A DNA stretch of 64,000 nucleotides, taken from contig NC_087069.1 of assembly GCF_963678635.1 (NCBI RefSeq), forward strand, positions 32,819,090-32,883,089, in the 5' to 3' direction. The translations under genes and the position numbers were made by a program. Under the pieces are notes generated by a model. That model was not told the DNA's origin. It was given only the letters and a program-made list of their open reading frames with translations, and did no database searches. Positions 19,700 to 47,361 of this stretch are shown here, one piece after another; within the stretch, counting starts at the first letter, position 1, and every line of letters begins with the position of its first letter. This DNA comes from Symsagittifera roscoffensis (Eukaryota; Xenacoelomorpha; Acoela; Convolutidae).

Positions 19700-22100
19700 A
19701 AAGGTATGAACGTGAAAGTACGATTTCAGAAAAAACTACTTGGATAGAATTTGATGGTGATGTTCCACGGATAGTAGCTTACATTCAGTGTGAAGGTGGT
19801 CTATGGAGCTCATCTTTGTGCATCCCGTCACAATACAGAGAGCTGTGATTTGAACCGACTTGTAATTTGTTCATGAAGAAATTACTTGCAACGTGAGTAA
19901 TCGCGGAGTGGTCTGATTAGAGCTTTGAACGTTACAAGCAAGGCTTATTTGGATTCCCCAGTTCGTCCCGGACAGAGCCATCAAGATCGATGTTCTGGGC
20001 GCGCTTTCATGGCGGCTTGCTCGCAATGCTCAGCAAGTTTGAGGAACGGATCATTGTTGAAAACGTTGTTGTGGGAGCTGAACAAGCTCACTGTTTCTTT
20101 CGAGAAAGAGACCACTAGATGTTTGCTCGTAAAAACTCATGGAGCTTGTTTAAGAAATTGGTTAAAGTACTGAAGCTTGAAGAACCCCTGTATGTACAAT
20201 CCTGGTTAACGATAGTTTGTTTCTGAATAGGGTCCTGGCTCGACACCCCTAATGTAATTTGAGAGCAACTTGATTATGCATTCAGGTAAACTAGAACCGT
20301 GTAATAACTTGACTAAAGTACGGTGGCATACCATATGGAAGGCTTTCGAAAAGTCAAGAGTGGTTAGTTTTGGAGGTCTCTTTTTGTTGAAATTTGTCTG
20401 ATATAAAAATTCTATTGTAAACAGGGCTGTAGTAGTTGAGAGGAAGGGTCTGAATCTCTGTGTTGGAGGGGAGCTTGAGGTCGATGAGCGGCGAGTTTTG
20501 GATGAGTCAGAGCTTGTAAAAGTTTAACTGCTGGACTGAGTGTCGATACCGGACAATACCATTCAGACGATTTTAAATCTTTGTTGTGTTTGGGTAGAGG
20601 AACACTCTTACAGTTTTTTCAGACATGGTAGTTTTGTTATAAACGAGGGAGAGGTTAAAAGTATGATTGAGAAACTGTATTTCAACTGGCCCTAAATAGT
20701 TAAAGCGATATAGTACACAGGCTGTCGGGATCTAGCGCTCTGGAGGGTTTAGCGGTCTTTTTGACTGTTGCCGTTTCTATTGGAATAAGTTCAATTTGGT
20801 CATCTAGGCTAAGTTTATAGATTTTTTGCTTAGTGTCTCTCGCTCCTTGTTTGATCAACGTTTTTTTAGTTGCGTATGTTCGATGTTAAAAACAATTGAA
20901 GTGCCTTTTACCGCAGAAAAATGTTTGTCATTAAAATCGATAGAATGGTTTAATATCACAGACTTTGCTCTGTTTACGGAGCAGACTACTTTCCAGAATT
21001 CGGCTGACGCCGTGCGGTGACTGAACTCCTGGAGGAAGTCTCGCCAACGTTTTTCTTTGATCTTAACAATTATTTTTTGTATTTCGGTGTTTAAAAATTT
21101 TAGTTTCGATTAAACGACCTTTCAATTGAAATTGGTCACTCTCCGCTGCCAGGGATTTAACTTCTGGAGGAAGAGCAGGTAGAAAGAAACTATGCCGGTC
21201 GGCGGTGACAAGCGGCCACTAAAAAGTGGTGACAAGCTGCCACTAAAATCGTGTCACATATTTGTTTCTCCGCGCTGATTACATCATGTGACAGGGGCAT
21301 TGATTCTAGTACCCGTTCAATTTTTTTGCTAAATTTTGCCCATTCGCGTTTTGATAAATTGATGTAGGTCTTTTCATGAGAGAAAAAGATCAAAGGAAGC
21401 TGGATTAAATTAGGAAGATGATCTCATCCTAAAAGTAAAAAAGTTTGCCAACTCAAAGACAGTAGAAGCAAAGAGGATGCTAAAGATGTGTCCAACGACG
21501 ACAAGAAGTTGTATTGTCGTATGAAAGCCTGGTTTGGTTAAAATTGATTAATGAGATAAAACTTGATTTGGAAGTTTCCTCAGTGAAAATTTCACCTCTG
21601 GTGTCCTCAGGAATGTTAGAACTCCAGAGTGGCGAATGAGCATTTACGTCTGTTAATAGTAAACTTTTGTCTTCGCTTAGGAACTGTGTGAGGGACGGTT
21701 TGTAGTCATTCGGGCAACTGCGATTTGCGTCACCTAGTAGTAAATAATTGTTTTCGGATAGGAATTGTGTGGGGGACGGTTTATAGTCTTTCGGGCAGCT
21801 GCGATTTGAGATTCGGAGACTATAGTTGTTGGCCTTTTCTTAATGCTCTGAGCCTCCAGAGTTCCGTCTTGGTTGCAGCCTAGTCCCTCGTACAGGAGAG
21901 AGTTATGTACTGCTATCAGTAGGCCTCACGTTCTTGTACACGGTCTTTTCTAAGTAGTGTAATTCGGGCCAATCAAGGGATTTTGGTTGCTTGATTTCAA
22001 CTTGGTTACTTGGAAAACTGCAATGTGGATTTGCTTGTCACATTGTAGGATTGCAAAATCAGGGGCTTTGCCGGAAATTCCATGGCAATTTAACTGAAGT
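19700..22100 (-). pseudogene. Decayed non-LTR (LINE) retrotransposon with endonuclease and RT fragments
   Basis: On the minus strand, about 21600-21810 encodes an apurinic-endonuclease-type motif (LLLTDVNAHSPLWSS, normally GDFNAHxxLW). About 21200-21400 encodes a typical linker (INLSKREWAKFSKKIE). About 20190-20490 encodes RT sequence with palm motif A (LTTLDFSKAFHMVCHRTL) and the following KLLSNYIRG. The order EN, linker, RT from right to left is that of Jockey/CR1/I-type LINEs. The YxDD motif is not seen and the frames are broken throughout. An in-frame 81-bp tandem duplication lies in the endonuclease part. Confidence 0.8.
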
Positions 22101-22571
22101 TTATTTAAAAATTTTATAAGATTCGAGATAAAAGCATTGGATTCGAGGTTGGTTGGAATTAGAATTCAAATTTAACTGAGGGGTGCTTGAGACGCGATGT
22201 GAAAGCGGGGCGTTTGGCGGGTTGTCGATAGTGAGAGTAATTGGAAATGGGGACTGGTTATCTAAAATTTTGGGCTATTAGTTACACGGGGTGGCAGTAT
22301 GTGGTTCTGGGAACAGTATGAGCAATAAAAATCTCTTTGGTGATTTTTGAGATAGGGTAGTTTGCTACTACATCTATTCATAATCCACCCGCAAATAATA
22401 TCGCGATTGAGTTTCTAAAAAATAATTCAAAAATGTTGTCTCAATGTCCAAAAAAACGGGTCTGATTTAAAAAAAAATTTTTTAAACAAGTTGACAGAAA
22501 TTAGAGACTGACATCCCAACTTAATTCTACTAGACGTTTAAAGAAATATTAGCTTTTAGTTAGCATTTTCT

Positions 22572-22756
22572 GCATTTGTTGGCAAAAAAAAATTAACAAA
22601 AAATGACTTGTTTCCAATCTTTAAATGATATTATCTAAATGTTGGAGAGTTCTTTGCTATATGTGCATATAGCAAAGAACTCTCCAACATTTAGATAATA
22701 TCATTTAAAGATTGGAAACAAGTCATTTTTTGTTAATTTTTTTTGCCAACAAATGC
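22572..22756. repeat. Near-perfect 185-bp inverted repeat (palindrome)
   Basis: Left arm GCATTTGTTGGCAAAAAAAA through TTTGCTATATG, a TG centre, then the exact reverse complement CATATAGCAAAGAACTCTCC back to GCCAACAAATGC. The only arm difference I see is one base in an A/T run. Essentially no loop. Confidence 0.95.
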
Positions 22757-23250
22757 TATCATTGTTATCAGAAGGCTATCATTGTTTTCATTGCTAAACT
22801 TAATTCAAACGACTCATGCCTTCAAAACCATTCGGCCTCATAATTGCCCTAAGCTCCAAACGTTTTTTGTGCAGTTTATTGTTAGCCGTCAGTCTAGCAA
22901 CACAAAGGCGTTGCATCTTGCTCCATCTTAGAGTGGCCAGCTGCTGAGGATATTTTTACTGAAGAGGCTAGCTCGCTTCGATTTTTGTAAGCGTATCTCT
23001 CCCTTGGCCCAGAGGATGTTGACGTAGTACGGACACTATTATTGTGGTCATGTTTCTTCCAACTGATGCCAGAGATCTTTTTGAGATAAATGCTTGATGA
23101 ACTTGCACTTCTGTTTGGTTTTAGCGTGGAGTTGTCTCATACCTTTTTCGTTAATCGGGCCATGACCGTTGTATCCCCGCATATCCAATTATTTAAATCG
23201 ACATCGAAAAAAATGCCTGATATGGTCGATGGTGGACACTAGATGAGTCA

Positions 23251-23650
23251 GGGGCGGATCTAGGATTTTCTCGAGATGGGGCGGATTTTCAAAAAATTTT
23301 CGAAAATTTTATCGACTTTTTTTAGGTCGACCAAATTGTTTTTCTGAGCTCTCTCAAACCACTATAAAGACCCTAATTTGACCAAATTTTCTGCGCCGCA
23401 GGCAAGATTTTGAAAAAATGCCACAAAAAAGCGTTTTTAGGCATTTTTTGAAAATTTTCACCAAAAATCGCGTTTTTTCGGCGAGCGCTCCCCCCTCAAA
23501 ATTAGTATATTTTGGAGCCAAATGCGCCTTAAGAAAAATTTTAGCGTCAGTCAGCAAAAAGGGAAATATCAAAATAGTACAAAGGGGGACCCTTTGGGCC
23601 GGCATGGGGTCGAATCCCTGAGGGGTGCTAAATAAGAAGCAAATAAAAAG
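23251..23650 (+). mobile_element. Fragment with DNA-transposon-like terminus CAGGGGCGGATCTAGG
   Basis: Starts CAGGGGCGGATCTAGGATTT, a terminal sequence typical of non-autonomous DNA transposons in invertebrates, followed by AT-rich non-coding sequence rich in AAAATTTTC. No matching inverted end is found within a few hundred bases, so it is probably truncated. Related termini occur at 44132-44478. Confidence 0.4.
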
Positions 23651-25408
23651 AAAATTCAACGAGATTTTGGATGCTCTTTGAACTAAAGTTTTTATATCAA
23701 ATTGGGAGCTAAAAGAACATTTTGATGACCAAAAGACATTGTTACATAACTAACCGCCAAAAAAATTTAATGTTTTCAACATAGCGTCTAGGTGGGAAAA
23801 CTTTCAAAAACATTTTGAAAATTTTTTCACATAATTTTTTCGTTAAAAAAAATAATAAACCAATTTTTTAACTTTTAATTTATTTCATAGACGTTTGACA
23901 GTGGCAAAACAATCAAAATGTCGATCTAGTCTAAGCCTCCTTGGTATTGTTAACGCTTGCAGCTGCCCTACAATTCTGGAAAATGAAACAAGTCATTCTC
24001 AAAAGCTTTCATGATTTGTTTAACCGGTTATGTCGCTACTTCTGATATTAGCTACAAAATCTGATATTGGTTACAAATGCAAAATTTTTGTTAGACTTTC
24101 AAAAATATCGAATCAGAGTTAACAAATTTAACACAGAGGCAGATCAGAGCTTCGCACCACTTGCAAAGCAATTCAAAAGTACAAACGGGGTGGAGGCCAG
24201 TATTTTTGAAAAAAGAAATTTATTAAAACAATAATATCTAAAAAATATTTATCATGAATATGGTTAACACTATACCAAACACGTAACAGAGGTCATCGAA
24301 GATGCGCCCTTCCCTGAGTCCACCCACTGTGACCTCCTGAATATTTTTTAAATAAGAAGCTGCTTCCTCGAGCAACCCGGAAAAATTTAGCGCCAGCTAA
24401 AAACTGTCTACAACCTTTCGTTTACTCGCCACAAAAAGTTACCCAGATTTTCACCGCACTGCTGTTCAAATTTTTTTATTGCCGAACAAAATTGGACCAA
24501 ACTTACCCCACAAAAGACCTGTGGCTCTGATCGGCCACAGTAGCGAAGCTCCTAGAGCTCGCTTGTCACCGCACCATCGTCGGGCAAATAATATGAACAG
24601 CGACAATAACAATAACAACAACGAAAACAAACTTTCGGTAGACGAACGATGAGCAACTAAATTTAACAAACATTTTGAGCTATAAATTTTTGCGTCTCAA
24701 ATTTTTACACCCTCTTGAAACAAAAAAGCTCAAACGACCTGAAACAAAGTGAATAAGGCGATATTACAATTGCCGAATAAAATTTAAGCGAAAAAAAAAC
24801 AGAAACAATCTTTAAAAAAGAAACTTTTGATTCCTTTGGAATTCTCTTCTGGTCGATAGTACCTTGCGCAACTTATTAACCAAAAAAACAATAATCCGAT
24901 TTGTTAAAACTTGCTAACTGCAAGTGCAGAAAAATAAAAATCCTCGCATAACTAAGAATGACAAAAATTTCGATCAAAATTATGAAAACATTTTGCAAGT
25001 CTTAACGTGTAGCCAAGTCATATAGATAGGCAATAGAAGTCATTAATTCGTGTGAAATACGACGAAACAGTCTAATATCTTGTTTATTCTGGGACAAAAA
25101 TGTTTACGTGACAAGTCTAGGATCTTTTGTCACAACCTTCCGTATCGTCAAGGTAAAGTCAAAGTGTAAAGCAACAAACTAATCGTATCCAAATTTAAAG
25201 TCCTGATTAGAAGCTTTAAAAGGGACGTATCTCTAAACATATATTTTTTATTTAACCACGTGCAACTTGAACTCTCACTAAAAAAATTACTGGGCAGCAT
25301 CACCACTGAAAGCACCGCTGAGCCGATTTCGATCAATCTATCAGATTTTTTGGTCACTCAATGGCCAAACTTTACAATCACGAGTTATGGTTAACCTCTG
25401 TGATGCAG

Positions 25409-26245
25409 AAAACCTTGCGTTCTCCAAGAAGAAAAAGTGTTGAACAACGTCATGATTATCGGATTGCTTCACTTGTTTCATGACTGTCCGGGTATTTTGG
25501 GAGGCTATTCGTAAAACATGGAAGCAGGAAATAGACTTTATTCTGAGGATTTAAAATGATTTTTTTTTGCTGCAAATTCAATTGACTTTTCCTTAACCCC
25601 CAGTTATAAATCTTGCATGAACCCACTTGTCCAAATTTTGAAGTATAAACAAAGCCAGCAATTTGGAAAAGTAGAAATAATTGCCACGACTACAAGAACG
25701 ACGTGACCTTCACTTGATGAGTTTTCTTTCAGAAATCTTAAAGCTCTAGTAACTGCGAAGTGATCTTACATATTAATGGTTTTCTGAACGCTCTTTGGTA
25801 TAGCTGCATTTTCCATTTCAATTCGTACTCATCGGCTTAAAGCTAGATAAATTGCGCCATCCAATTACAAAAGCGGAACTGGCCCAAAGGTACGTCAATG
25901 ACTTCTAGTTTAGAAATCTTACTTTAATTTCCAGGCGGAATAAAAAATTTACACATTGATAGTTTTCTTGATTTAGGTTATTTTTTTAATCAAAAGCAAG
26001 GTAATCATTGATATTTTACCAACCTGTTGGCTCTGTTTATTTTACAAAATTTGGAAAAGTGGGTTCATAAAAAAATTTAGACTAGGGGTTCGGAATGAAG
26101 GATACTTTTTGCTTCCATGCTTTACAAAACAGCCTCTCAGATTACCCTGTCAAACATGAAACAAATGAAGCAATCTGATACTCATGACGTTGTTCGAAAC
26201 TTTTTTTCTCTCGGAGAAGGCAAAGTTTTTGGATCAAAGCGGAAA
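25409..26245. repeat. Foldback element: long imperfect inverted repeat
   Basis: Arms of about 250-280 bp (25409-25690 and about 25985-26245) are reverse complements with ~20% divergence. Matching landmarks are GAACAACGTCATGA..ATC, GATTGCTTCA.TTGTTTCATG and ATGAACCCACTT.TCCAAA. The ~300-bp centre has no coding potential. It is an old foldback/MITE-like unit. Confidence 0.8.
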
Positions 26246-27045
26246 CTATCTAAAAAATAACAAAATTAGATTGTAATCAACAAAAAAAGTTTTAAAAAAT
26301 CATAGTTCTGTTAATAAGTTAGCTCCTAAGGTTTACTTGCAAACCCTCGTCAGGGATGATTTTACCAAAAATAATCACACTTTTTAATGATCAGGATGAA
26401 CAGACTCAATTCTTCGAGACGAAAAAAGGCCTTGTGAAGATTCACTCCGTTCATTCATCGTCATCATCATAACGGATTTTAGATTCAATTGATGCCTATC
26501 CCATCAGATGGGGTTAGCAGCACCAGGCATTGTCAATTGCACCTCTCCATAAAAACGGTTTGCACCTCTTCATCTTAGTGATTAGTTTGACGTATGAAGT
26601 GAACGGAGTGCGCTCAATATATCCAAAAAGTTATCGATTCAAAAACATTTTAATTAAGGCTAAAACGATGCGCATTGAATCTCGATATAAGTGCACAAAA
26701 TCTAACATCAATGTCGCACAATTTCACAACCAAACTCCATGAAAAATTCGAAAGCGAACCAAATATTACACGAGCTTTCTACAAATTTACAATATTTAGT
26801 ACGAATTGGATGATACACACTGACCCGATATGGCAACGCAATGAGGGCAATTCAAACAAGCGCAGGTCTACCACCACTCAAGAATTTTTATAATCACTTC
26901 AGGAAAACCAACAACGATTTCATGAGATTTTGAATAGCTAAGATACAATAAAATCGTCTTAGTTGACCAGTCCTTTCTTTTTTACAAATAGTTTTTTTTA
27001 CAATTGAGTTTCATCTTTTACAGTTGTTTCTTCCTGGACAAATTA
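26246..27045. other. Non-coding, downstream of ATAT1
   Basis: AT-rich sequence holding a simple TCATCGTCATCATCAT stretch near 26455. It should contain the 3' UTR of the minus-strand ATAT1 gene next to 27046, but I see no clear minus-strand AATAAA close to the stop. Confidence 0.4.
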
Positions 27046-43741
<16,696 letters not shown>

Positions 43742-44131
43742 GTGATGACCATCAATTACACATCAGCGTCCATTTAGAGGTCATATTATTGTCACTCAGC
43801 GAATAAGAATTCAATAAGTACACGGAATACTCTGGTATGCACAATTCAGACATATATATCCATATTTTCATTTACAAAACTGGGAGCTATTTACAGGAAG
43901 GTGTTCACTCTGTGACGGAACTTTCTGTAACCAAATGCATTCAACCTGAAAGTACCAAGCAAAATTAGACTGAAAACAGGGCTACTTTCACGGCAAAGAT
44001 ATCTTTCCTTAAAACAGACAGGCTGCAATGAAATAATCTACGAAGCCTTTCTGATGTGAGGCATGTGCCCTACAGGTTAAAGTGTGAATTAACATGAAAG
44101 AATCTCATTATACTGAAATATATCTGCCAAC

Positions 44132-44478
44132 AATCCACAGGCGGATTTGAGGGATGTAATTACTTCACAACACTTTTGGTCCAATTTTACTCATGCACTT
44201 TGCCCACAGATTTTACTAACAACCTTTTTGCCGCCAATATATATGATTTTGAATTGCGCGCAAAATAACGCTATTTTTAGGTCAAAAACATTTAAAAAAC
44301 GTCAAAATGGAATTTTTGAACTATTTTTTTTTAATATTCGCGAGCAGCACAGAAAATGTTTCTCAATTTTTGCATCTTTGTACTGCTTTTTAAGAGCGTG
44401 AAAAACCAATTTGGTCAAAAAGGTTTCAACTTTTTTGAAAACTCGCCCACCTCTCAAAATACTAGATCCGCCACAGAA
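44132..44478. mobile_element. Non-autonomous DNA transposon (MITE) candidate
   Basis: Left end CAGGCGGATTTGAGGG and right end (reverse complement) CTGTGGCGGATCTAGTATTT give short inverted termini around GGCGGAT. The interior is 350 bp of AT-rich non-coding DNA. Similar terminus at 23251. Target-site duplication not clear. Confidence 0.45.
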
Positions 44479-46469
44479 AAAAACGACTCAAAAAGCTGGT
44501 CACTAATTTCAGATAAAGGCAATTCAGCTCACTTGTGTGGAAATGATTGATGTCAAGATAGATGTTTATCAGCTTTCTCAGATTTGGAGGTAGAAACGTA
44601 AGCTCCCAATGCTTTCGAAACAATTGCGCAGACATGGTGCAATGTCATCGCAAATTAACGCTAAATTGAATGCTGAATCAGGAAATACCGCTAATTTTAA
44701 GGTTGGATTAATAAACCCTATGCATATTTTACACAAATGCAATACTTGAAAAAAAATTGTCAAAAAAGCTAAGAAAAGTCGAAAAAACTAAATCTACACC
44801 AAAAAAATAATATAATAGAAAGTAAATAGTTACCATCGGAAAAATTAACAGGCGGTAGAAAAAAATGTCTGAGCAGAAACCCTTAGAGTCAAAAAAAAAA
44901 TTTCGGAAAAATTCAAAACTATAAAAAAAATTATTGAAGCTCATCCCCCTCAAAACGCACACAAATATTTTTTTCGCTCATCAAACTATGCACAATGGGG
45001 CCAATAATCCGATATAAAACATGCCGAAACCTATTAAAACGAGAAAAAAGAAAAGGAAAAAAAACAATAAAAATCACAATGCTGTCTGAAAGGATGTTCT
45101 ATTTGCATAAACACATTCTGCTTGCAAGAATTATAAGACGATGAAACAAGCCAAAATCATTTCGTCCGAAAAAATTTTTGAGCAAAAAATTTACAAATAG
45201 GAAAATGTGCGAAGTCAAGGTAGTAGAATTACAAATTGCAAGAGTATAATGAAAACATAAAAAGCAATTACAATGAAAACTTTACAAAAGCAAAAAAATC
45301 TAAGATGTGGCAACTAAGCCGACAAAACATAACTAGACAATTTTTTTTGAAACGGAGAATTTCCCATTTGGAAAAAAACAACGGAGAACATACCGTTGCA
45401 CTTCGTAAACACAAGCGAAAAAACGGCAAAAAGTACCTTTAAAACGGTTTAAAACAAGCAGAAGGAAACAAGATAAAACCCATAAAATTGAGATAAAACT
45501 GCTATGTGCCTGAATAAAATCTGATCTCGAGATCACATATTCGGAAACCAAACCGATTAAGTTTCAGTCAAATAGTACGCCGCAAAACTTGCGAATAAAA
45601 GAAATTAAATCTAACATTCTGCCGCTATATAGACAATGGTTCGATATCTAGATTTAGGACGACTAAAATTGATAATTTGTTTTTTTTATATTTGTATAAA
45701 AAAACAACGGGAAATATGATGACAAGATTTGAGCTGAAGATCAACAAGCCAAAAAAATTAAAGTCTTAATAACACAGAAAAAATCATAGCCCAATGGACC
45801 TAAGAGCAGGCGCTTTTCACTACACTAAATGGACAGCTGACTGATTTTGTGTCAAGTTTCATAATAAAGCACGCTCAATTTCTTACTGATTTGCTAAAGA
45901 TGGTTAATCAAAAAAATTCAAAAAAGCAGTAGCTGAAAGAAGCAGATTTCAGAAATAGAAGGTTCGTAATAATACACTTAGCTGATCGCAAGTTCAAAAA
46001 TCATCACAATGCAAAACCATCAGATGTTTTATCAGAAACGTTTTTCGCAAATTCAACCCAGTAAAATCAAGGGATGCACCAAGTGAACTATTTCCCTTTT
46101 AAATCATATTAGGGAGGATATCGTTCACTTGGTTAAAATTCATACTTTTCAGCTACTCAGATTTGAGCATAGTACATGCAGGCCTTATTACTTGAATTTG
46201 CCATTTAATTTTATGGGTGAGATAGTTCAATTGGTCTATCTAAGGGAGAGATTGTTTATATGGGCCAATTCAAGCTTTGGAGCTTTTTCTTACCGCAAGC
46301 CAGTTCATAAATTCCTGTGGGCAGAAAAGAGAGAAAGGAAGACAACTTCAGTTTCCTCAGACTTCAAACTGCAATTCAAATCAGACTTAAAATTACAGAA
46401 AATTATTCATTTCACACAGGAGAAGCAGCGCCTCAAATTAGTACAATAAGCTTCAAATTAATAAAAATT
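44479..46469. other. Intergenic, AT-rich, no gene seen
   Basis: Between the ATAT1 5' end and the Tudor gene 3' end. Holds scattered A-runs and fragments of the dispersed families (GCACTTCGTAAACACAAGCG near 45391). The ORFs present lack codon or splice support. Confidence 0.5.
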
Positions 46470-46545
46470 CGGCTCCGTTGCAGATTCGATCCTTTGATCT
46501 ACAGGTTATGAGCCAAACGCACTAACCACTCAGCCAGGGACGCTT
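46470..46545 (-). other. tRNA-like sequence with CAT anticodon position
   Basis: On the minus strand, CCCTGGCTGAGTGGTTAGTG (A box), GGCTCATAACC (anticodon-like loop with CAT) and GGATCGAATCTG (B box) are in tRNA order and spacing. Stem pairing is poor at the ends, so a tRNA-derived SINE or pseudogene is more likely than a working tRNA-Met. Confidence 0.45.
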
Positions 46546-46973
46546 AAATGATCACAAACAGGGGCCGCGAAAAAAGCAGAGAACAAATGATAGGAAATTT
46601 CCAATAACAGATCGTGATTAAAGCAAAAGTGCCAAATAAGTGAACACTTTTAGTTGCGAGTTAGGCTGAGAAAACAAATAGCTTCAGACCAATACAATAA
46701 GAAAGAAGCCCGCAAGTGTAAAAAGGTCATTAAGTCCTAGATTCAAAATTCTGATGACAGTTTATGATTGGTGAATTTAGACTCAGTTTCCAATAATTCA
46801 ATCTTATACCTTAATTATTTCGGGTAGCGATTGAAAATCGAAATGTAATACTAAGAGAAAACCTAGCACGCAAACAAACAGAAACACATTAAACAAGAAA
46901 GTATCGGCTGTTTTTTAGATCACTGTAACAATCAGAGAAGCGATCTAGGCACAATAAAAAATAGACCTCATGT

Positions 46974-47361
46974 TCACCCAGGAATAACGGTCAAATGTTC
47001 TGACAATATTGGTGACTGATACTCCACGGCAAGATTGTTTTCAATTAACAAATCAGTCATGTTTTCAGTTGCAGGCCACGTCGTTAGACTCACAATCTGA
47101 AATCCATCAGGAAGAACTGATTCAATGGAACAAATTATTCGTTCACTAGCGAGCAACGAATTCTTTACAAGTTCGATAACTCCTTCATTCCAAGATTTCA
47201 TTGCGAGAGGTCTCACTTCTAGTCGCGCTGCAAACACTTTCGGTTTCATGTTGAACTGTTTCGGCAGGCGCCGCATTCGCTCGAACGACACTGTAGAATC
47301 TCGACCAGAGTCCACATCAAAAAGAACACCCTCGTCTGTGTCGGAGTCGAAATATAGCAAC
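46974..47361 (-). CDS. Tudor gene exon 5 (end of Tudor 2, stop)
   Basis: Acceptor GATGAATTTAG. Encodes LLYFDSDTDEGVLFDVDSG, RMRRLPKQFNMKP, then a ~90-residue C-terminal segment resembling the SN-like half of an extended Tudor (NEGVIELVKNSLLASERIIC), ending VIPG and TGA. Confidence 0.82.

Noticed and set aside
46470-46545. Functional tRNA-Met gene
   Set aside because: A and B boxes are present, but the acceptor and anticodon stems pair poorly; a tRNA-derived SINE is likelier.
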